This document shows positions 8,834 to 15,304 of a DNA stretch of 32,171 nucleotides, one piece after another (position 1 is the stretch's first letter; every line of letters begins with the position of its first letter). Source of the DNA: a virus; IMG/VR virus record IMGVR_UViG_3300047510_002518, positions 1 through 32,171 of that record. One strand, given 5' to 3'. The notes under the pieces are model-generated. The model did no database searches, had not been told where the DNA came from, and saw only the letters and a list, made by a program, of their open reading frames with translations. A program made the position numbers and the translations under genes.

Positions 8834-9643
8834 TTAAACCATCTCTTCTACAATCCGTAGCCCTCCTTTTGCTACTCCGTTCGCATCGATAGAAATGTTC
8901 TGTTCGCTTAACACTCCTGCTAAAGAAATTGTATTACCGTCAGCCATAGTTACCGTCAAAGTGCCGCTGGTGTTTGGCTGATAATCAGAAAGCCAATCCA
9001 TATTAGATATACCTTCCAATTGAAGCGATTTTGTTATTTTTGCTACGCTTGTTTGTGTTGGATAAGCATTTCCGATCTCAAAATTTGGGCGGCGCTCTAC
9101 TTCTACTGAAAAACTTAAACTTTCGTACTCAGAAATAGTTTGGGTAAAGTTTGTGGTTGTAAAAGCAATAGCCATTCCTCTTAATGGAGAAATAATGCCT
9201 GTCTGAGCTTCTTGAGAGGTGTAAACATTAATTCCTGAGCCTGTTGCTAGACCATAAGAATCGAACTGAAGATTTGCCGTTGCTACTTTCCAAGGCTCAA
9301 AAGAAACGGAAAAGCTTTTTAAGAAACATTTGTCAAAACGATAATCGGGAACTTGGATATAACAGCCGCTAGTTGAATTTCCAGTTAAAGCTAAAAAGCC
9401 TGTTAATTGGTTAACGCTACTTCCAGTAACAGGAATCACCGTCATTGAAACAGAAGCCGTCTTTGGTCCCGTTTGTATGTAATAATCAAGCTCTTGCCCA
9501 ATTCTTTTAACTCTTGTTAAAGCTGTACTATTTGAAGCGGCAAAATTTGTTGCATACAAAACATTATAAATGCCCGTATTCAAGCTCTGCTCATCTTGAT
9601 TAGAGAGGAATGGGCGAATATTATCGTATGTAACGTAAGCCAT
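8834..9643 (-). CDS. Phage structural protein, probably tail tube
   Basis: 269 residues, beta-rich and rich in Ser, Thr, Gly and Asn, with few charged residues, as in virion proteins. The pattern of repeated short strands (KTASVSMTVIPVTG, CFLKSFSVSFEPWKVATANLQF, YESLSFSVEVERRP) fits the beta-sandwich of tail-tube or related proteins. It is the first gene of the minus-strand late operon, divergent from the glycosyltransferase operon. About 100 nt of AT-rich sequence lies between them; an AT-rich TAAATATA box lies a few bases before the ATG, but no Shine-Dalgarno is seen. It could also be a head-decoration or neck protein; the tail assignment is from composition only. Confidence 0.7.
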   Translation of the reverse strand: MAYVTYDNIRPFLSNQDEQSLNTGIYNVLYATNFAASNSTALTRVKRIGQELDYYIQTGPKTASVSMTVIPVTGSSVNQLTGFLALTGNSTSGCYIQVPDYRFDKCFLKSFSVSFEPWKVATANLQFDSYGLATGSGINVYTSQEAQTGIISPLRGMAIAFTTTNFTQTISEYESLSFSVEVERRPNFEIGNAYPTQTSVAKITKSLQLEGISNMDWLSDYQPNTSGTLTVTMADGNTISLAGVLSEQNISIDANGVAKGGLRIVEEMV

Positions 9644-9702
9644 GTGATATATTTACACTTAAAAATTATGTTACGTTTTCATCACGCATTTTTCCAAATG
9701 TA

Positions 9703-9730
9703 TTGACATCATAACTTTTTTTTGTAAGAT
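9703..9730 (+). promoter_or_regulatory. Sigma-70-type promoter of the glycosyltransferase operon
   Basis: TTGACA, 16-nt spacer, TAAGAT. The likely start site is only about 6 nt before the ATG at 9744, giving a very short leader. Confidence 0.7.
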
Positions 9731-9743
9731 ATTTATAGTTTTT

Positions 9744-10556
9744 ATGTTAAACATCCATTATGCTCTTCAAACTTGTGATGTAAAATCATTTCAAAATCAA
9801 AAAAGATTTTGTAGCAATAATAGAACGGAGATTTCCAAAAAATGCTCCAAGTCTTTTTTTCAGTCGGTTTGGAATTTGGCGAAAGAAAGGCCAACAGAAA
9901 CCAATCACCACATTATGGCGATAGAAGATCATTGTACTGAAGAGTTGTGCGCTTTTTTGCAGCAATGTCAAAAAGAATTTGAATTACCAAATTTAAAAAT
10001 CGAAATCTCTCACTTAACAGATCAAACTGGAATTGCTGATAGCATTGAAGCTTGCTATAAATGGCTAGTTGAAAATGGAAAAGATCTTGTTTACCAAGTT
10101 CAAGATGATTACCTATTCTTTCCAGAAGCGGTTACGGAATGTGTAGATATTTTTAATAAAATTAAAACAGAAACGAATAGTGCTGCTATCATTAGTCCTT
10201 GGAATGATTGCTGGTTATGGCAAGTTTCTTACAGAAACAAAAGCACTCCAAGAGCAGTGTTTACAGGAAGAAAAGGCTATTGGATTCAATACTACGACAT
10301 GAGTTGCTCTTTTTTGACAGGTCATAAACAGTTTATAGATAATTATGACTTAATGCAAAAATTTTTGAATATAATTAGATTTGCGGATGGCAAAGTTCCA
10401 AAGGAACTAGAAAATATTTCTTTAAACCATCTATTGACAAAAAGAGGAATTCTTGGTATTGTCCCCGTTAATTGTCTGGCCCTACATATGCAATCAGAGG
10501 GAGAAAAAGATCCATACATTGACTGGAAACCTCTATGGGAAAGCATTAAAATATGA
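9744..10556 (+). CDS. Glycosyltransferase-like protein (GT-A type)
   Basis: 270 residues. QDDYLF at 120-125 looks like the DxD-type metal and nucleotide-sugar site of GT-A enzymes, preceded by an alternating strand-helix pattern. An SFLTGHKQF segment and a late LALHMQSEGEKDP resemble acceptor-side motifs of small phage glycosyltransferases. It would transfer a sugar to DNA, a virion protein or a host surface group; the target is unknown. It leads the plus-strand operon, behind a TTGACA/TAAGAT promoter. Its stop overlaps the next start by 4 nt (ATGA). A GT9-like enzyme lies at the end of the same operon. Confidence 0.75.
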   Translation: MLNIHYALQTCDVKSFQNQKRFCSNNRTEISKKCSKSFFQSVWNLAKERPTETNHHIMAIEDHCTEELCAFLQQCQKEFELPNLKIEISHLTDQTGIADSIEACYKWLVENGKDLVYQVQDDYLFFPEAVTECVDIFNKIKTETNSAAIISPWNDCWLWQVSYRNKSTPRAVFTGRKGYWIQYYDMSCSFLTGHKQFIDNYDLMQKFLNIIRFADGKVPKELENISLNHLLTKRGILGIVPVNCLALHMQSEGEKDPYIDWKPLWESIKI

Positions 10557-10705
10557 ATGGCAAAGGATCTAAACCAAGACCATTTTCAATTAAATACCAG
10601 CAATATGTTGAAAACTGGGATAACATCTTTTCCAAGAAAAAAGACAAAGAAAGCTTGACAGCCGATACCAAACAACCTAAGCTACCAATAAATTTAAAAA
10701 ACTAA
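10553..10705 (+). CDS. Short conserved phage peptide (MNGKGSKPRPFS type)
   Basis: 50 residues, starting in a 4-nt overlap with the glycosyltransferase gene. The start MNGKGSKPRPFS followed by YVENWDNIF matches, from memory, a short peptide found in very many unrelated phages with a nearly invariant N-terminus. Its function is unknown. The basic Gly-Lys-Pro-Arg head suggests binding to nucleic acid or a host protein; the Lys-rich tail here is longer than usual. The next gene starts 4 nt after its stop. Confidence 0.85.
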   Translation: MNGKGSKPRPFSIKYQQYVENWDNIFSKKKDKESLTADTKQPKLPINLKN

Positions 10706-10709
10706 TCTT

Positions 10710-11315
10710 ATGGGAATGTACGATGATATCTTCGTTAAGGACCAATTACCTCTAAGCCAAGAGATGATTGATTTCGGATTTGATTACAAAGATAGCTACT
10801 TTCAATCAAAAGACCTTGAGTGTGCAATGGCAGTCTACAAGATCGATAACGGCGAGCTTTTTATCGAAAAGTTTGCTAAGACCGAGTGGATCGAAGGCGA
10901 CAAGAAAGCCAAAGGTCTCTTAAATAGAATTGGTTATTTTAAAAGAGAAGAGCCTTACTTTGAAAAGGTCCACCATCATGGCGATGTTGGGTTTTATGAT
11001 TTTTATGATATTAAAAAAGACGAAAAAACTTATGAGGTTTGGGTTGAGTTCAATGCCCGATTTGGCAACAGTAAGGTAGAAAAGATTGACCTTGTAAAGT
11101 TTGAGGCTAGAGATGTTACGGAAAGAGTGATCGCTGAAGAAAAGCGCAATAAAGAATATAGCGCTAAAATGCAACGCCCAATTTACAAGTACTTCTTGAA
11201 TGCTCGCTGGTTTAATTTTTTCAAGAGAAAGTGGGCGTCCTTTTGGAGCTACCTTTCTTTGGGCTTTTCAAAGCTGGCTTCTCTCTGCCAAAAAATTGGC
11301 TACTCAATTTATTAA
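10710..11315 (+). CDS. Conserved phage protein (MGMYDDI family)
   Basis: 201 residues starting MGMYDDIFVKDQLPL, a beginning shared (from memory) by a widespread phage family of unknown function. The region to about residue 130 alternates strands and acidic turns (EWIEGDKKAKGLLNR, HHHGDVGFYDFYDI). The C-terminal 50 residues are aromatic and basic (FFKRKWASFWSYLSLGFSKL), perhaps membrane-associated and possibly a lineage-specific addition. The stop and the next start share one base (TAATG), so translation is coupled to the HAD gene. Confidence 0.8.
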   Translation: MGMYDDIFVKDQLPLSQEMIDFGFDYKDSYFQSKDLECAMAVYKIDNGELFIEKFAKTEWIEGDKKAKGLLNRIGYFKREEPYFEKVHHHGDVGFYDFYDIKKDEKTYEVWVEFNARFGNSKVEKIDLVKFEARDVTERVIAEEKRNKEYSAKMQRPIYKYFLNARWFNFFKRKWASFWSYLSLGFSKLASLCQKIGYSIY

Positions 11316-11809
11316 TGAAGCCTTATATTTTTGTTGATTTGGATGAAACGTTGATTCATACTTTCGAAGATTGGGAAGACCCAACGCCAGATGCTATTGA
11401 GGTTGAAGTGTCTGGAATAAAGCTGTGGACCTCACTAAGACCGGGCGCATTGGATTTACTAGCTCAGTTTCGCGCTGTTGGCAACGTTAATATGCTCACA
11501 ATTGCGTGCGCTGATTACGCAGCTAAAATGAATCAACAATTTGGGTTTGGGTTTTCGGGGCAAGAGATTTATCCTAGAGAAAAAATCCAAAATAAGATGA
11601 TCAGTCTCCCTCCAAGAGATCAGGTCACCCTTCTAGACAATTTGCCAAGGAGAGAAAATAGAAACAAAATTGAGTTTCTTCGCAAAGTCTCAACCAAAGG
11701 AAAAGTTTCTTACCTACAGTGCGCCGAGTATCGGGGCCATCCTGATCTTGGCTTTAATCAAGAAAATATCCAGTTTTTTCTAGAAAAAATAACTCACGGC
11801 AATGAATGA
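11315..11809 (+). CDS. HAD-superfamily phosphatase
   Basis: 164 residues from the ATG that overlaps the previous stop by one base; a longer frame starting further upstream lies inside the previous gene. VDLDETLIH (7-15) is the HAD nucleophile motif DxDxT. LTIACADYAAKM supplies the motif II region, and VTLLDNLPRREN the acidic motif near the C-terminal part. This arrangement resembles the FCP1/NIF branch. It would remove or transfer a phosphate from a small molecule or protein; polynucleotide 3'-phosphatase or nucleotide-sugar metabolism are options given the neighbouring glycosyltransferases. The substrate cannot be told from sequence. Confidence 0.85.
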   Translation: MKPYIFVDLDETLIHTFEDWEDPTPDAIEVEVSGIKLWTSLRPGALDLLAQFRAVGNVNMLTIACADYAAKMNQQFGFGFSGQEIYPREKIQNKMISLPPRDQVTLLDNLPRRENRNKIEFLRKVSTKGKVSYLQCAEYRGHPDLGFNQENIQFFLEKITHGNE

Positions 11810-11978
11810 CCTTGAACTATTAAAAAAGATTCCAAAAGAACATTATACAGACCATAGCGGAAAAGCTATTCTTGTGCGGGATTTGATGAAAATTTTGGGG
11901 GAGGAAGTTGATGAGATAGAGCGCAAGCAGAAAGCGGTGCTCAAAAGAAAGAAAAAGGAGGCCCGAGATGAAATTTGA
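11802..11978 (+). CDS. Small charged helical protein
   Basis: 58 residues. It starts within the last codons of the HAD gene (8-nt overlap) and overlaps the next gene by 11 nt. Composition is strongly charged: an acidic EEVDEIERKQ followed by a basic KRKKKEARDE, likely one long helix. No family recognised. The dense overlaps on both sides and lack of stops argue that it is real. Confidence 0.65.
   Translation: MNDLELLKKIPKEHYTDHSGKAILVRDLMKILGEEVDEIERKQKAVLKRKKKEARDEI
11956..11961 (+). promoter_or_regulatory. Strong Shine-Dalgarno for the 33-residue membrane peptide
   Basis: AGGAGG six bases before the ATG at 11968. It shows that this AT-rich operon uses canonical ribosome binding, unlike the GC-rich island. 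Confidence 0.85.
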
Positions 11979-12069
11979 CTCTAAATCAGAAAAGTTCCAA
12001 TTCATTCTCATGGTTTTGGCCGTTATTGCGGACATTGCCCTAATAATTAATATTATCCATCACTGGTAA
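11968..12069 (+). CDS. Single-span membrane peptide, 33 residues
   Basis: Behind a perfect AGGAGG. After a charged head (MKFDSKSEKF) there is one hydrophobic span (FILMVLAVIADIALIINII) ending in HHW. Its stop shares one base with the next start (TAATG). The function is unknown. Size and topology fit phage-encoded small membrane effectors such as superinfection-exclusion peptides or holin-like peptides, but nothing in the sequence separates these. Confidence 0.75.
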   Translation: MKFDSKSEKFQFILMVLAVIADIALIINIIHHW

Positions 12070-12794
12070 TGATTAAAAACATATTATATGGTCCCAAAAT
12101 GGGGGACTTTGTTCGAAGTCTTTATGTTTCACACCATTTGTACAAAAGAGATGGGACTAAATCTAATATTATTCTCAGTAATATTGGTGACAGTTTTGAA
12201 AATGGCCTAGTTAATACATTCAACGAGTTCAAGCCCGTTATAGAGCAGCAAGAGTTTTGCAATTCATTTGAACTCTATGATGAGCAAACTATTGACCTTA
12301 ATATCGCGGAATTCAGAGCTAGCAAATTTCTGTTTAAAACTAACTGGCGTGACTTGTTGTGCAAAACATACTTAAACTCAGAAGACCCCTTTCCCGGTGC
12401 TTGGTTAAGATTCGATGAGAAAGAAGTCTGGGACGATACTTTAATCATAAATAGAAAGCCCAAGACTCCTTTTGTCCCCCAATTAAAGGAGCCTTACCTC
12501 CAACAAATTAAAAAATATAAGAAAAGCATTTATGTTGGATATGAAGAGCATTACCAGCAGTTCCCCCTAAAAGAATATTGCTCATTCTATCAACCAAAAG
12601 ATATTTTTGATTGGTTTTCGGTAATTTCGAAAGCTGAAAAGGTAATTGCGTGCCAAAGTGGCCCTCTTGATATTGCGATTTCTTTAGATAGGCCAACATT
12701 GGCAGAGCTTTTGCCCCGATCTACTAATCCAGATTGGATTAATTTATTTGCTGAGGCGAAATACCATTCAAATTTGGAATTTACCCCTTTCTAA
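12069..12794 (+). CDS. Glycosyltransferase-like protein (GT9/heptosyltransferase type)
   Basis: 241 residues. The start YGPKMGDFVRSLYVSHHLY resembles the glycine-containing acceptor loop of GT9 enzymes. The late CQSGPLDIAISLDRPTLAELLP (about 193-215) resembles their donor-binding motif (usually a T/S-G-P-x-H-x-A...P-T). The protein is shorter than bacterial heptosyltransferases (about 340 residues), so it may be a minimal GT-B fold. It ends the plus-strand operon that began with a GT-A-like enzyme, so the two may build one modification, perhaps on lipopolysaccharide or a virion glycan. Translation is coupled by a one-base overlap. Confidence 0.7.
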   Translation: MIKNILYGPKMGDFVRSLYVSHHLYKRDGTKSNIILSNIGDSFENGLVNTFNEFKPVIEQQEFCNSFELYDEQTIDLNIAEFRASKFLFKTNWRDLLCKTYLNSEDPFPGAWLRFDEKEVWDDTLIINRKPKTPFVPQLKEPYLQQIKKYKKSIYVGYEEHYQQFPLKEYCSFYQPKDIFDWFSVISKAEKVIACQSGPLDIAISLDRPTLAELLPRSTNPDWINLFAEAKYHSNLEFTPF

Positions 12795-13065
12795 AGAGGG
12801 GCGCCCGGTTCCAGGAGACTAGAGGTGCGCTTTTTATTAATTTAAATACTGTTTTTTTAAATAGGGGGGGTGGGGGTGTTTATTAATATAGATAAATACC
12901 TATAGGATAAGGTAGAGAGATAGGGAAGTAGTATGTATAGGGTGGTGAAATTGGTAGTAGAGCGGTCTAAAACCCTCCCCCCCCCGCGAACCCGGACCGG
13001 GCCGCCGCCGTTTTTTGGAAATGGGGGAGGGTGTTTCCAATCGTCGAAAAACACGAAAAAAGATG
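12795..13065. other. Gene-free junction between AT-rich operon and GC-rich island
   Basis: No credible gene. It holds poly-G/poly-C tracts (around 12865 and 12977), an AT-rich middle, and an inverted repeat ACCCTCCCCC / GGGGGAGGGT (about 12970..13031) with a CCCGGACCGGG palindrome in its loop. The latter may be a decayed copy of the island repeat. No clear intrinsic terminator is seen behind the glycosyltransferase; GCGC-flanked sequence before a TTTTT at 12835 is weak. The frames present here are low-complexity shadows. Confidence 0.6.
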
Positions 13066-13093
13066 TTGCATTGCGCGCGGGAACGGTCATTCT
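13066..13093 (+). promoter_or_regulatory. Island promoter, start codon 7 nt after -10
   Basis: TTGCAT, 16-nt spacer, CATTCT, then 7 nt to the ATG at 13101. Same geometry as five others in the island. Confidence 0.7.
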
Positions 13094-13100
13094 CTGGGGT

Positions 13101-13292
13101 ATGAAACTAACCCTTAACAATAAGACGGTGGCTGACTTCGAAGTGGAAATCTCTGGTGACTGCGGCGACGATTCGGGCGTGCTGTGGGCCGAGTGGGAAA
13201 ACGGTGTTAAGCTGACGTACCGCGAACTCGCTGAGTTCGAAGCCCTGTACCTCGCGCGTCTGGTGTGGGGCGATCTGATGGATCGTCGCTGA
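13101..13292 (+). CDS. Small acidic island protein
   Basis: 63 residues, no family recognised. Start chosen because the promoter -10 ends 7 nt before this ATG. The body has a strand-like head (MKLTLNNKTVADFEVEI), an acidic glycine-rich turn and a C-terminal helix (YRELAEFEALYLARLVWGDL). GC-rich codon use matches the other island genes. The mRNA would begin at or next to the start codon. It is probably transcribed alone, since the next gene has its own promoter 6 nt after this stop. Confidence 0.65.
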   Translation: MKLTLNNKTVADFEVEISGDCGDDSGVLWAEWENGVKLTYRELAEFEALYLARLVWGDLMDRR

Positions 13293-13298
13293 TTTTTC

Positions 13299-13326
13299 TT
13301 GCAACTCTCCCCGAAACCCTCACACT
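13299..13326 (+). promoter_or_regulatory. Island promoter
   Basis: TTGCAA, 16 nt, CACACT, then 7 nt to the ATG at 13334. The -10 is poorer than its siblings but keeps A at position 2 and T at 6. Confidence 0.55.
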
Positions 13327-13333
13327 CTCAAAT

Positions 13334-13540
13334 ATGCAATCCCAATCCGAATTCATTGCCGAAGTGAATCGCAACGCCAACGCTCGCTTTCAAGCGACGA
13401 TGTTCAAGTACCTTCTGGACACGGCTCACCACAGCCTCCCCTTCACGGTCACCATCGAGCAGCAAGACGCTTTCAGGAAGTCGCTGGCCGAGCGAGTGGC
13501 TCGCGTGGAGGAAGCCGCCATCAAGCCGTTTGGCAAGTAA
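13334..13540 (+). CDS. Small helical island protein
   Basis: 68 residues, no family recognised. Mostly helical: MQSQSEFIAEVNRNANARFQ, then a hydrophobic segment with two histidines (LLDTAHHSLPFTV), then a charged helix (RKSLAERVARVEEAAIKPFGK). The start follows its own promoter by 7 nt and has no Shine-Dalgarno. The 41-nt gap to the previous gene is just long enough to hold that promoter. Confidence 0.65.
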   Translation: MQSQSEFIAEVNRNANARFQATMFKYLLDTAHHSLPFTVTIEQQDAFRKSLAERVARVEEAAIKPFGK

Positions 13541-13568
13541 TTGTAAAGAAATCCGACATCAACCCTCT
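13541..13568 (+). promoter_or_regulatory. Possible weak island promoter
   Basis: TTGTAA, 16 nt, CCCTCT, 6 nt to the ATG at 13575. Spacing fits but the -10 lacks the key A, so this may instead be cotranscribed. Confidence 0.35.
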
Positions 13569-13574
13569 TTCCCT

Positions 13575-13835
13575 ATGAAATGCAATGCCCAAGGCGAGCA
13601 ACTGTTTCGCGTCTGGTTCCCGCAGGATGACCGCACGTTTCGCAACCTCACGTTGGCCGAGGCAGACGACGTGATCGAAAGCGAATACCCGCAACGCTAC
13701 CGCAACGACAAGATGCACGGCTTCCGCGAGGACTACCCCGAGGGACTCTCTCCCGAGGAATGCCACCCCGAGCCCAATTGCTGGGAATTTTACACGGAGG
13801 GTTGCGTACTCTTCGCCACGGTTGACCCGATGTAA
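13575..13835 (+). CDS. Small island protein with N-terminal strand-rich fold
   Basis: 86 residues, no family recognised. MKCNAQGEQLFRVWFPQDDRTFRNLTLAEADDVIESEYPQ looks like a compact alpha/beta unit, followed by an acidic, proline-rich middle (REDYPEGLSPEECHPEP) and an aromatic end (CWEFYTEGCVLFATVDPM). Four cysteines are scattered without a CxxC pair. The start codon follows TTTCCCT, a pyrimidine tract shared with the genes at 14392 and 14679. It is the last gene before repeat copy 1 and the only candidate terminator here is a hairpin without a T-run. Confidence 0.65.
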   Translation: MKCNAQGEQLFRVWFPQDDRTFRNLTLAEADDVIESEYPQRYRNDKMHGFREDYPEGLSPEECHPEPNCWEFYTEGCVLFATVDPM

Positions 13836-13847
13836 GAGATTCCGACA

Positions 13848-13874
13848 CCCTCTGTAGGGAGACTTTACAGGGGG
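13848..13874 (+). terminator. Hairpin after 13575 gene (weak terminator)
   Basis: CCCTCTGTA pairs with TACAGGGGG around a 9-nt loop. No run of T follows. A homologous perfect hairpin lies at 14898..14924. Confidence 0.35.
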
Positions 13875-13877
13875 CCT

Positions 13878-13999
13878 TGTCAATACGTAGTTCCACGTAG
13901 AACATCATTTTTACAAATTTTTTACAACCGGGCCTGGCCCGGATGTAAATTGTAAAAAAAATGTAAAAGAGCATAGCTACGTAGTTTCACGTATTGACA
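13878..13999. repeat. Extended repeat cassette 1 (outer dyad around island repeat)
   Basis: TGTCAATACGT at 13878 and its inverted copy ending at 13999 flank the core dyad. Between them lies an imperfect palindrome GTTCCACGTAGAAC (13890..13903). A relative of the whole cassette, including the upstream hairpin, is at 14894..15056. The ends look like operator or recombination sites; no gene is present. Confidence 0.75.
13908..13968. repeat. Island repeat, copy 1 (full dyad)
   Basis: Left arm TTTTTACAAATTTTTTACAA, core CCGGGCCTGGCCCGG (13928..13942), right arm ATTGTAAAAAAAATGTAAAA. T-rich left and A-rich right arms pair with each other, so it is not an ordinary terminator. Confidence 0.9.
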
Positions 14000-14054
14000 C
14001 AGATTTCCTATGCGGTTGGCACGAAGATTGTACGCAAAATAATCAAAAAAAAAC

Positions 14055-14082
14055 TTGTGTTGCGCCAACGTTCCCCTATTCT
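14055..14082 (+). promoter_or_regulatory. Island promoter
   Basis: TTGTGT, 16 nt, TATTCT, then 9 nt to the ATG at 14092. An A-run lies just upstream, as an UP-like element. Confidence 0.7.
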
Positions 14083-14091
14083 AAGGGAGTA

Positions 14092-14349
14092 ATGAATAAC
14101 ACCACCTCCCCCCAACTCTACAAGCTCTCTATCGGAGATAATGACTTCCGCCGCCCGATGACCCTTGAAATCGTCGAAGAGCGGCTGAACCAGTATTGGC
14201 CCTTCCTGTGGTGCAAGAAGGAAGGCCGAGAGTTGCAAATGAGTGACTTTCAAGAGCTTCAAGAATACTGGGATGAAAAGTCCCAATGCTGGGAGATTCT
14301 GGACCCGCACGACGGGGTGACCGTTTGGGCCTTCTTCAAGAAGGCGTAA
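14092..14349 (+). CDS. Small island protein rich in tryptophan
   Basis: 85 residues, no family recognised. The sequence reads MTLEIVEERLNQYWPFLWCKKEGRELQ, then DFQELQEYWDEKSQCWEILDPHDGVTVWAFFKK, with five tryptophans, an unusual density for its size. An alpha/beta fold of the kind found in small phage host-takeover proteins is likely, but that is inference. A promoter precedes it by 9 nt; GGGAG lies 2 nt before the ATG, too close for normal ribosome binding. The next gene has its own promoter 8 nt after this stop. Confidence 0.65.
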   Translation: MNNTTSPQLYKLSIGDNDFRRPMTLEIVEERLNQYWPFLWCKKEGRELQMSDFQELQEYWDEKSQCWEILDPHDGVTVWAFFKKA

Positions 14350-14356
14350 AAAAACC

Positions 14357-14384
14357 TTGCAACCTTCCCTTTAACCCTCATTGT
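14357..14384 (+). promoter_or_regulatory. Island promoter
   Basis: TTGCAA, 16 nt, CATTGT, then exactly 7 nt to the ATG at 14392. Confidence 0.65.
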
Positions 14385-14391
14385 TTTCCCT

Positions 14392-14670
14392 ATGAGCAAG
14401 ACCACCACCAAGGTTATGTGCGTCACCAAGTTCATTCTGAACAAGGACTTCACTTACTATCGAACCCCCGACTTGCCCCCCGTCACTTACAAAAAAGGGC
14501 GAGTGTTGGAAACGATTCGCCACCGTAGGAATCATTACCGCCCCACGGATCATCAAATCATCCTTGGTCACGGTTGGGCCGAAACTATTCCTGCTGACCA
14601 TATCGTTGCCAAGTGGTATGAGGAAACCACCACCACGGTGGTTGAAACCAAAGAAGTGGACGGCAAGTAA
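14392..14670 (+). CDS. Small island protein, basic
   Basis: 92 residues, no family recognised. Strands dominate: KVMCVTKFILNKDFTYY, then PPVTYKKGRVLETIRHRRNHYRP (basic, could contact nucleic acid), then HGWAETIPADHIVAKWYEETTTTVVETKEV. Start at 7 nt after its promoter, preceded by TTTTCCCT. It is followed after 8 nt by the 14679 gene, which lacks a convincing promoter of its own, so these two are probably one transcript. Confidence 0.65.
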   Translation: MSKTTTKVMCVTKFILNKDFTYYRTPDLPPVTYKKGRVLETIRHRRNHYRPTDHQIILGHGWAETIPADHIVAKWYEETTTTVVETKEVDGK

Positions 14671-14678
14671 GTTTCCCT

Positions 14679-14885
14679 ATGAACAAAGAAGAAATCGAAA
14701 ACCAGAACCTGCGGAATTCGTACCTTGCTGGGTACTTGCAAAGCGTAGTCAAGCACGCCCATTTCAACCTTCCCTTGGGTGTCTCGGCTGAATTTGAAAT
14801 GCAGTTTAAGGACAGAATGCGAAAGGAATTGGAGCGCGCTTATCAGTACGCCGACAGTTTCGTAACCGAGTATCGGCAAAAGTAA
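14679..14885 (+). CDS. Small helical island protein
   Basis: 68 residues: MNKEEIENQNLRNSYLAGYLQSVVKHAHFNL, then a helix-rich end (MQFKDRMRKELERAYQYADSFVTEYRQK). Layout is two helices with a hydrophobic mid-part. No family recognised. TTTCCCT precedes the start; the gap to the previous gene is 8 nt. Hairpin 14898..14924 and repeat copy 2 follow. Confidence 0.65.
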   Translation: MNKEEIENQNLRNSYLAGYLQSVVKHAHFNLPLGVSAEFEMQFKDRMRKELERAYQYADSFVTEYRQK

Positions 14886-14897
14886 AGAGGTCCGACG

Positions 14898-14924
14898 CCC
14901 CCTGTCGGAAAGCCTGACAGGGGG
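14898..14924 (+). terminator. Perfect hairpin after 14679 gene
   Basis: CCCCCTGTC pairs with GACAGGGGG around a small GG-AAAG-CC inner hairpin. No T-run follows, so termination is uncertain; it is homologous to the hairpin at 13848. Confidence 0.45.
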
Positions 14925-14956
14925 AGGTTGTCAAGAAGATTGTTCCACGTAGAACA

Positions 14957-15016
14957 TTTTTACAAATTTTTTACAACCGGGCCAGGCCCGGCGCAATTGT
15001 AAAAAAAACGTAAAAA
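14957..15016. repeat. Island repeat, copy 2 (full dyad)
   Basis: Core CCGGGCCAGGCCCGG at 14977..14991 with both T-rich and A-rich arms. GTTCCACGTAGAAC (14942..14955) lies just upstream as in copy 1, and CTACGTA plus ATTGAC follow downstream. Confidence 0.9.
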
Positions 15017-15066
15017 ACACCTTCTACGTACTTTTACCCATTGACGCATTTTTAATCAGAAAAAAG

Positions 15067-15094
15067 TTGACCGCACGGGAAAACCCGTCATTCT
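15067..15094 (+). promoter_or_regulatory. Island promoter
   Basis: TTGACC, 16-nt spacer containing an ACGGGAAAACCCGT palindrome, CATTCT. The first ATG is 23 nt on (15118); the position 7 nt on is a GTA rather than a start codon. Confidence 0.7.
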
Positions 15095-15117
15095 CTCCTC
15101 TGTAACCCAATCAAAAG

Positions 15118-15270
15118 ATGATCCTCGACCTGTTCCCCCAATCCGCCAACGAGATCGCCACCCTCTCGCCCGCCGAGCGTGCCGAAGCCGACGCTTGGTT
15201 CGCCTTCCTCGATGAAGTCGAGGCTGAATGGGAGCGCCTCGCTGACGCCGTTGACACGGGGGCGCTGTAA
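15118..15270 (+). CDS. Small acidic island protein, 50 residues
   Basis: Reads MILDLFPQSANEIATLSPAER then AEADAWFAFLDEVEAEWERLADAVDTGAL. Very acidic with a long C-terminal helix. No family recognised. Behind a good TTGACC/CATTCT promoter. A GGGGGC/GCCCCC hairpin overlaps its stop codon and is followed by TTTCTTT, so transcription may be attenuated before the next gene. Confidence 0.6.
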   Translation: MILDLFPQSANEIATLSPAERAEADAWFAFLDEVEAEWERLADAVDTGAL

Positions 15271-15284
15271 GCCCCCTTTCTTTC
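15258..15284 (+). terminator. Attenuator-like hairpin at the 15118 gene stop
   Basis: GGGGGC pairs with GCCCCC around GCTGTAA, followed by TTTCTTT. It could terminate part of the transcripts between the 15118 and 15305 genes. Confidence 0.5.
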
Positions 15285-15304
15285 CACCCTCAATCCTTTT
15301 CACG

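Noticed and set aside
12857-13120. Minus-strand frame over the G/C tracts
   Set aside because: Low-complexity composition, no start signal and covers the promoter of the 13101 gene.
13994-14021. TTGACA at the end of cassette 1 as a promoter
   Set aside because: The -10 position at 16 nt is TTGGCA, a poor match, and a better promoter lies at 14055.
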